Assembly: GCF_001640805.2 (NCBI RefSeq)
Contig: NC_066847.1
Location: forward strand, 25,287,504-25,351,503
Source of the DNA: Lates calcarifer
Lineage: Eukaryota > Chordata > Actinopteri > Centropomidae
DNA: 64,000 bases
Direction: 5' to 3'
A model generated the notes under the pieces. The model had not been told where the DNA came from and made no database searches. It saw nothing but the letters and a program-made list of their open reading frames with translations. Positions 57,590-64,000 of this stretch are shown here, piece by piece; positions within the stretch are counted from its first letter, which is position 1, and each line of letters begins with the position of its first letter. The position numbers were made by a program, and so were the translations under genes.

Positions 57590-57755
57590 CACTCTTTGGG
57601 CCTGGTGTGATTCCCCCTGAAGCGGTTGACATTTCCCCCAGAAGGATAATTGAGGAATAACATTTGCGTTACAATTTAACATGACCCCTGCCTTTGGAAG
57701 CCCTTTCATATTACCTAGCTGAAGATGGCTGCTGACACCCACTTAGGCAGGAGAG
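57590..57755. promoter_or_regulatory. candidate enhancer-like island
   Basis: This complex block (GGATAATTGAGGAATAAC near 57643-57660; GTTACAATTTAACATG near 57668-57683) lies between CA and GT repeats. Function is inferred. Confidence 0.36.
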
Positions 57756-57763
57756 ATGATATG

Positions 57764-57783
57764 TGTGCGTGTGTGTGTGTGTG
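57764..57783. repeat. (GT)n microsatellite
   Basis: This is a short GT run. Further degenerate GT patches lie at 57923-57954 and 58149-58195. The Cys/Val-rich plus frames across 57725-58241 are their translations. Confidence 0.95.
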
Positions 57784-58148
57784 CATGGGGTCTATATTTC
57801 TGTTTTTGTGTCCATTTTGTGCCTGTATTTCCAATCTGTGTTCACCTTCTCATCTGTGTGTGTTTGCATTCTTATGTTCCTTTGCACAAAGGTATATATG
57901 TATATATAAATGTGTATGAATGTGCGTGTGTGTGTCTGTCTGTGTGTGTGTGCGTCAATGGCTGGCCAACATATGGGAGGTGGATGGATGGCTTCAGGCT
58001 CAGTGATAGGGTATTGTTGATGTTGGAGGAAAGAAAGGGAAAAGAGCTTATTATTACAATGGCAGAGTCAATGTCAAGAGGAGCTGTGCTGACCTTTTCA
58101 AGTCTTTGCCTAGCAACTATTAAAAAAAATGTATCAAGGTGGGGGATG

Positions 58149-58195
58149 GTGTGTGTGTGTGTGTGTGCGCGCATGTGTGCATGTGTTTGTGTCCA
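58149..58195. repeat. (GT)n microsatellite, interrupted
   Basis: A GT run is followed by GCGCGCATGTGTGCATGTG. Confidence 0.95.
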
Positions 58196-58234
58196 CGTGG
58201 CAGTGTGCACATTTGTATGTGTACGCAAGACTCA

Positions 58235-58400
58235 GAGGTAGTGACATGAAGCAGCCACTAAAAGCTAAGGTTAATGGATTGACTGTTACCTGTTCTCGAG
58301 GCTTAACATTGGCCCATACACAAGGGGAATCATCCGCGGCTGTTTCAACAGTCACAGTGCTTCTGCTGGAAGGCTAAATTAACAGAGCTGTGGCTTGTTT
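58235..58400. promoter_or_regulatory. candidate enhancer-like island
   Basis: This complex block includes GCTAAGGTTAATGGATTGAC (58264-58283) and AAGGCTAAATTAACAG (58370-58385). Function is inferred. Confidence 0.34.
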
Positions 58401-58404
58401 GTTT

Positions 58405-59150
58405 TTGGAATTTTGGAGGGTTTATCTCAGTCAAGGATACAAGGTCGAGACACAGTCTTTAATCACTGTGCCTCACCATGATGGCTTTATCCTGAGGTGG
58501 TGGGTGGTGCTTTCACTTTATGCAGTGTACACAGTGGACGTAATCCTAGAAAATATTTGTGCTTTAAACAGACATTAGTTACACCTCATAGTCAGTCTGT
58601 TAAGGCAGAAATTTAATTTACCTTAACACGCATACACATAGGGAATATAAAATGACAGTATAGAAATTAAAGGTAAAGAAATATATAGATGCATTATATA
58701 AAAATGTAAGTGCAGTATGTCACAATTTTCTGTGCTAGACAAGACCGAGGATATACTGAGGTCAGAGGTCAGAGGTCACCATCCTGACATCCAGAGTAAA
58801 GAAGCTTTATCTTTGTTACTCCATATTGGATTTGTTCTATGGGGGCGTTTGCCAGGCTGGAGCAGTCTATTTCTGAGTTGGTGAGGATACTGGAAAATAA
58901 GAATATATGACTTTCATATCGTGTCTCTCGTTCAATTGATCTGACATAGATAGACATGAATGAGCTTCTACCTTTCTCTCTGGGTGATCATTTTACATCA
59001 TCTACTGACAATAAGTGACTTTTCGAGCAGGCAGCAGTTCCACAAGAATTTTCAGCTCAGTTTCCTCAGTTTCACACTTTGACCACATTTTGACATTTTG
59101 AAGTCTTGTTTATTCAGTCCTTATGAAGACCTGGCGCCTTCATCAGCCAC
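58405..59150. other. non-coding spacer
   Basis: It is AT-rich apart from the triple AGGTCA repeat at 58759-58778. No gene is recognised. Confidence 0.5.
58759..58778 (+). promoter_or_regulatory. triple AGGTCA direct repeat (two overlapping DR1 elements)
   Basis: Three exact AGGTCA half-sites (58759, 58766 and 58773) are each spaced by one G. DR1 spacing is the binding geometry of RXR heterodimers, HNF4 and COUP-TF. It may equally be a tiny 7-bp tandem repeat with no function. Confidence 0.5.
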
Positions 59151-59153
59151 AAT

Positions 59154-59660
59154 CAGTGTTGGGTAAAATTACTTTTAAATGTAACTTGGTACATTACAAA
59201 ATTACTGTTGGTACCACTGGACTGACAGCTTTAGCCAAACTAACTGCTGTCTCGGAGTTGTAGCACTGGCTTCATTCTCCTGCTCCCCAAAGGGACTCAC
59301 TACCAGTGATGTGGAGATGTGCTTAGCTTGCAGGTGCTTCTTCAAATTTGAAGAAGAGTTCTTTGCAGCTGACAGACACTTATCACCCAAGCACAATTTG
59401 CATTTCTCTGTGATGTTATTTTTTTTTCTTTTTCTTTTTCACCCACAAATTCAAAATAATGGGGATATTTGCATGATTTAAAGGCAGTCCTCTCTGCCAT
59501 CTCGCTAGCTGAGCTACACCTGTGCACAGTATGCTAGCTGTAGGAAAGAAACAGACTGTGTGAATGCGTTTTCATATTAGTTTTCTTGTTGTTTTGTTAC
59601 TCATTTCAACATTTCCCATACTGTAACACTTTACTTTGTGGTGTGTTTCTCCCAACACTG
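59154..59660 (-). mobile_element. hAT transposon deletion derivative, complete ends
   Basis: A 507-bp element begins with CAGTGTTGGG (59154-59163) and ends with the reverse complement CCCAACACTG (59651-59660). These are hAT-type terminal inverted repeats, and sub-terminal similarity is also present (AAGTAAAGTGTTACA against AAAATTACTTTTAAATG). The 8-bp flanks are GCCACAAT on the left and CCCACAAT on the right, seven of eight identical, as expected for an 8-bp hAT target duplication. Inside, on the minus strand, only the BED zinc-finger part of a transposase survives. The catalytic RNase-H-like domain and dimerisation region are deleted. Confidence 0.88.
59300..59527 (-). pseudogene. hAT transposase fragment, BED-type zinc finger, frameshifted
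   Basis: The minus strand first encodes KYPHYFEFVGEKEKEKK. After a frame change in the A-rich stretch (plus-strand T run about 59420-59440) it encodes CKLCLGDKCLSAAKNSS and NLKKHLQAKH. The zinc ligands C-x2-C (codons at 59391-59402) and H-x4-H (59319-59336) of a BED finger are intact. BED fingers bind DNA at the N-terminus of hAT transposases and ZBED proteins. The remainder of the protein is absent, so this is a relic and not a host ZBED gene. Confidence 0.85.
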
Positions 59661-59669
59661 CCCACAATG

Positions 59670-59985
59670 CAACTTGACTGCTGACAGTCCTGTCACAGCC
59701 AACACCAGTGTTGCAGAGGAACATGTTGTACAATGATAATTTTTTGGGGATACTATGTAAGTATTCAGTAATACTGATTTTGCTGTTAACATCTGACCAT
59801 TATGTGACTTCTGAGCTTTGCAATACTGAAGGCTGAATTATAAAGTAGCACTTCTACATTAACTATATCTTTATTCTACACTGCTATTCCCATTCCTCTT
59901 CATCAGAGCAGCTAGGCACACCGTTTCACACCAACTCGCTCCATACCAACCGCCCTCCACTGATAAATGAGAGGATTAGTGACTG
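59670..59985. other. AT-rich spacer
   Basis: CAGTGTTGCAG at about 59707 echoes the hAT end motif, but no further similarity is seen. No gene is recognised. Confidence 0.5.
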
Positions 59986-59989
59986 GTAC

Positions 59990-60225
59990 ACTTTATTAAA
60001 AAGTAATAACAATTTTTGTTGGCACCCTTCACATAGTAAGGAGTGCCATGAATCACAGGATATTGGCTGTCTGTATCTGATGAATGCATCGTTTACCAGC
60101 CGAGGAGTTATTTAGTAGCGGCTATTAATTTAAATCACATTTATCTCCCCCCTCCCTCTTGCTCGGGATGGGGGAAACACAAGCTCTGCAATGGAAGGAA
60201 AGCTGAGAGCAAAGAATTAGACTTC
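59990..60225. promoter_or_regulatory. candidate enhancer-like island
   Basis: This complex block includes ATTAAAAAGTAATAAC (59995-60010) and TAGTAGCGGCTATTAATTTA (60113-60132). Function is inferred. Confidence 0.38.
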
Positions 60226-60229
60226 ACAG

Positions 60230-61585
60230 AATGGATACTGAGGTATTTTATCTGGGTAATTTCCTTTTGTATGCCTAAAATGACAACTGGGATTTTGATG
60301 CTGCTGTTTGATAGTGTTGCTACTGTAGAAACAAGTTTAATCCCTGACACTTCATGTTCACTCTAGCAGTGAGCAGATACAACTCTCTCAAATGCTTGCA
60401 AAATTGTTACATATCCTTTTTCTTCCAGGTCTCATGCACCTATACCAGTACAAAACATTCTATGGCAATCAGGTTCCATTCAGTATGAGATCTTCAGTTT
60501 AAAAAATATGATTTCAGTTGAGGTATTTCAGTTCATTCCAACTTTGTGCTAAAGTGAATCTGCTAGCAAACAGTGCACTGGCATACTGCTCATCATAGTT
60601 AGAGTCAGTGTGGACCAAATCACAATGTGTTTTAGACTGACAATAAAAACTTTTGTTGTCTTAGCAGAATTATAGACTATTAGACTACTATAGATTGATT
60701 TGCTTTACTTGGAATTAATATGTTTCTCTTACACACATTAGGCTATTAAGTGGTGATATGTTGGCACAATCATACAACTCATAAAATAATCCAATAAGCT
60801 GAATTACGGCGCATGGTATGTCATGTCTGGAAGCTTTAGCCTGTGTCTATCTTTGATATCCCTCACCCACAAGACCATGTCATGAACTGCTGGTGGTCCC
60901 TCATTTCCTTTTTCCTGTAAAAGGGTTTGAAGGCTATCCAAACATAAAATGGGGAGCTCATGTAAACACATAACAGCCGTAGCCAGACATGTCATCAATT
61001 ATTCAATACAATAACAGTGTTTCAAGACTGAATAATTTGCCCATGGCTATGCATTTGGAATTTTGAGGCAGGTACCTGAGCAGGAGTTGGGCAACCAAAG
61101 ACAAAACATTAACACTTTTTTTAAATGTTCCTGCTGCAGTGTTGACAATCCTCTGCTCCACCCACTAGATGAATTTCCCACAAATGACTTGATCTTTAGA
61201 CTTGTGTGTCACAATAATAAAAAAAAAACAAAAAAACAACTACAACCAACTAGAGATGATCCGATCATGTAGTGTTTTCTAATAACAGACCAACTGTGTC
61301 TAAACATATGTGCATGTAATTCATATTTGGACCTTAGTTCTCTTCACCACAACTAAGGTTAAGCTGTGATAAACCTAATTACTGGTACTTTCACTGACAG
61401 AGTAATTATGGAATATTCAGAGAGCAATAAATTAGTTCCTTAAACTGGTTTGTATAATAGAACATTTAAGCAAAGTTGACATTTACAGCTCTGATAATAA
61501 GGTAAAACAGTCAGTGATGTGTTGGTATAAAACTGTAATGAAGCCGACTTATAGTGAAAATGACTTGAAAAATGACCTGAAGCTT
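60230..61585. other. AT-rich non-coding spacer
   Basis: A minus frame at 60804-60998 (64 codons) has fairly even composition but no recognised domain. TTTGCCCATGG...GGCAGGTACCTGAGC (61037-61082) faintly recalls MIR-like SINE cores. An A-rich patch lies at 61219-61242. Nothing is firm. Confidence 0.45.
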
Positions 61586-61589
61586 AGGG

Positions 61590-61720
61590 GCCAGAACCCA
61601 AATTACCAGCTCCCTCATAAACAAGCCCAGGCTCATATTTACCATAAGTCTGGGCTTAAACTTAATTAAATAGGCAGATTGGAGCATTTAGGCTGGAAAT
61701 GTGTGCACCTACAGCTTAAG
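61590..61720. promoter_or_regulatory. possible non-coding conserved island
   Basis: This block has an imperfect hairpin: AAGCCCAG (61623-61630) pairs with CTGGGCTT (61651-61658). It is followed by AAACTTAATTAAATAGG. Function is inferred. Confidence 0.28.
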
Positions 61721-61724
61721 TATA

Positions 61725-62895
61725 TACTATGTCATGTTTGTTTAACCTTCCTGTGGACTCCTAAGGTGCGTCTGGTAATTGAAACAAAACAGAATTAGGT
61801 TACAAATGTCTAACAGAGCTCTGTGTGTACAGTAGAAGCCTATACACCACTGAGCTTAGCACATGTTTTCATTTAATTAGTTTTTCATTTGGCCCTGAAT
61901 GCCTTGTGTCAATACAGGCAAACAAGTTAGTGCAGGGGATTTTCTGTGTGCATGAGTTATACCCAAATATATGTGTTCAATTTGATTTTCTGCTCCCCTC
62001 CTCTGCCAAAATGTTGACAAGCAAGATATTCAGGAATGCTAAACTGGGGCTTTGATTCACCCACTGACTAGCTGCTATGTTAACTTTACAAAAAAAAATA
62101 AAATAAAAAAAAATCGCAAAAAAAAGCTGTTTTTTAAACAGATCATCTACTTTTATTTATTGACCTTAATCTACCAGACATCTCTTGAATCTGTTATGTC
62201 CTTGTCTGTATGATCCTGACAGTTAAACACGGTTTTGACCCCCCCACCCTCGCGATCCCAAAAAAAAGACACCTCAGTAAGTGTGTCAAAAGTCAAGCTC
62301 AAAGAAGTATGAAACGCAAAAAGCTAAGGTACAGCAGCAAAGTGCTATTGATCTTTTTTTTATTTTTTTATCTTTGGAGGAAGAAGGAGGTTCCCCTGTC
62401 AACTTCTTCTGAATCTTCACCACACACAAGTTCAGGCTTAGATCCCTGAGCAGAGACACTTCCCATAGACACTTTCAGTTATTGACATTTGTCGTTAAAA
62501 GCTACAAAGATACACACTTCAATTTTTATAGTTCTTAACTCTTCATACGAAAGAGATATGTGATGACAAGTCGACAATTAACCGTATTATTTAGAAAAGG
62601 TATTCACAGTAGGTCTGAATATTTGTGTGCTTGTGTTATTACAGTTTGGATTTTAAATGTTTCTGCATGCCTGTAGAAACAAATACTACAAATGTTAGAC
62701 TTTGTGTGGTTTGTCATATCATGTTCTGCAGAATCGTACCAATCTAGCCTACTAAAGATATAAAAAAAAGTGTGGAGATAAATAGTAAAGGTTACCTTAT
62801 TTTCACTGTAACTTTGGGAAAGTTGACTTTTTGATACTGTGGGGGGTTTTGTGTTACATTTGGTGATATGTATCTGTATTCCCACTGTACTGTCA
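61725..62895. other. AT-rich non-coding spacer
   Basis: A-rich runs occur at 62091-62126 and T-rich runs at 62354-62372. No gene is recognised. Confidence 0.5.
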
Positions 62896-62899
62896 CTCT

Positions 62900-63130
62900 G
62901 TCCTGATGATTAATGTAAAAGAATTTGACAGAATTGTGGGCCTCACGTCCCTCCTGGGCAATGAGTGATAATCTGCCTGCTCCAGGCAGCTCTTGAGAGG
63001 GGAAGGGAAGCTGCGCTGGGCCTCCTGTCCCAGGTGAAGAGCCCCAGGGGCTGGGGTGTAGAGCCTGGAGGCTACCCAGGTGTTCACAGTTATTACTGAC
63101 TGCCTGTCCCAGCTGGGCAGAGAACAGCAC
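62900..63130. promoter_or_regulatory. GC-rich complex island
   Basis: About 230 bp are clearly more GC-rich than the flanks, with many CAGG/CCTG words. Two overlapping minus frames (62792-63130 and 62893-63132) cross it without a known domain or clear splice context. An undiscovered exon is not excluded; a regulatory island is the default reading. Confidence 0.3.
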
Positions 63131-63185
63131 AAATATCAGTGAATGTGATGTTTGCGTTCACTGTCAGGTTTGTCTTACTGACTTT

Positions 63186-63204
63186 CTCTCTCTCTCTCTC
63201 TCTC
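63186..63204. repeat. (CT)n microsatellite
   Basis: This is a short perfect CT run. Confidence 0.96.
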
Positions 63205-63209
63205 TTGTC

Positions 63210-64000
63210 CTTTCTGACCTTTCACACGCACACAGGCAGACACTTTGTTTCGAAATAATGTTTAACATGACATTTTCATAACTTTCACTGCTGTAAAGCA
63301 TTACTAGAACTGTTTCCTGTCTGGTCCTGCCATCTTTAAAGCCTAGATGTAAACCATACCTGAGGCAACAAACAACCAGCATTTGCTGTGAAAATTACTC
63401 TCAATTCTTAGAATAACTGACTTTAAGCACCAACTGAGCCTTAAATTGATACTGAACACAGTACTATTGTATCTGTACTGTGAAGGAATGAGAGCTGGCA
63501 GAGAGGCAGCATAATTTCTAGGGCGCAAAGCCGACACTAGATGGCTGCAGATAATGGAGAAAAGGAGCTAATGATACACACATACTGTAGGCAGGGTGAC
63601 AGAGAGGGAGGGGGCATAAGGCAAAGGGAAACTGAAGTGAAGGGAGAGACTGAATGAGAGAGAAAGTGCACAGACTGGGACTGTTATTCAAATTTTATAA
63701 GAGGCAGTACGTTAATTTTAATCTAGAGCTGTTCACCTTATCTGTTGACATGTTGAAATGAAAAGATACAACAGATGCAGCCAGTGTTTCACATCTGGAC
63801 ATGCAGAAACACAATTATTACCCCTAAAATTCAGGTTCGGGAGTGACCCATACTCAAAATGAATTGTGTTTAAATGGTATGACTCCACAATTCAGGTTCA
63901 TATCATATCCAGTTTGGCTAGGGTTCCACTCAAATTTGAAAAGATCAGACAAAACAATAAATGCAATTTTGGCCTTGCTTTGCTCTTTGCAGTTTGTTTT
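63210..64000. other. AT-rich non-coding spacer
   Basis: A GA-rich patch lies at 63596-63668. ACACTAGATGGC at 63535-63546 is weakly CTCF-like. No gene is recognised to the window end. Confidence 0.5.

Noticed and set aside
57756..58241. 161-codon plus-strand frame rich in Cys and Val
   Set aside because: It is a translation of several GT microsatellites (VCVCVC pattern), not a cysteine-rich peptide gene.
59202..59527. host ZBED-type gene
   Set aside because: The BED finger is frameshifted and enclosed between hAT terminal repeats with a target duplication, so it is a transposon relic.
61037..61165. MIR-like SINE core (TTGCCCATGG ... CCTCTGCTCCACCCACTAG)
   Set aside because: Scattered word matches only; no continuous alignment can be made by eye.
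1..64000. tRNA, rRNA, snRNA and known microRNA genes
   Set aside because: No tRNA B-box (GGTTCGANTCC) with a foldable cloverleaf, no rRNA stretch, and none of the microRNA seeds I know as full mature sequences were seen on reading both strands.

Overview
The window looks like 64 kb of non-coding DNA from a bony fish, probably a percomorph-type teleost. The evidence is the very dense CA/GT and CT/GA microsatellites, together with relics of four transposon groups typical of teleost genomes: a TTAA-flanked piggyBac-like MITE, a deleted hAT element with a BED zinc finger, a dead Tc1 transposase and two non-LTR retrotransposon fragments. I recognise no host protein-coding exon, tRNA, rRNA or known microRNA. 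All long reading frames are either short chance frames, translations of simple repeats, or pieces of the transposon relics. Species and locus cannot be fixed from the sequence alone.

Layout. From 1 to 19 kb, AT-rich spacer carries many microsatellites (8.4, 9.25, 9.43, 15.7, 18.2 and 18.8 kb), long one-strand purine or pyrimidine tracts (9.5, 13.5 and 17.8 kb), a self-complementary (ATT)n(AAT)n block at 16.86 kb, and islands of more complex, repeat-free sequence (4.8, 7.6, 8.1, 14.1 and 15.2 kb). From 19.7 to 24.8 kb is the densest enhancer-like stretch, rich in TAATTA, TAATCC and octamer-like motifs; it includes a motif present three times at about 220-240 bp spacing. A LINE fossil lies at 25.1-25.9 kb. 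From 27 to 44 kb more such islands alternate with microsatellites; the largest are at 32.0, 36.8-37.8, 38.3-40.3 and 42.0-43.9 kb. The piggyBac-like MITE sits at 44.35-44.86 kb, the Tc1 fossil at 47.1-47.7 kb, a second LINE fossil at 52.8-53.1 kb and the hAT derivative at 59.15-59.66 kb, with further islands between them (46.0, 48.3, 49.6, 50.7, 51.0, 54.2, 54.7, 56.9, 57.6, 58.2, 60.0, 61.6 and 62.9 kb).

Interpretation. A gene-free stretch with about 40 compact islands of complex sequence, several carrying homeodomain, PBX-HOX, PBX-MEIS, FOX, POU, nuclear-receptor DR1 and PAR-bZIP type sites, is what the regulatory desert of a developmental gene usually looks like. This is inference: I cannot see conservation, chromatin data or neighbouring genes, and short motifs of this kind also occur by chance in 64 kb. 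The transposon relics, inverted repeats and microsatellites are read directly from the sequence and are firmer.
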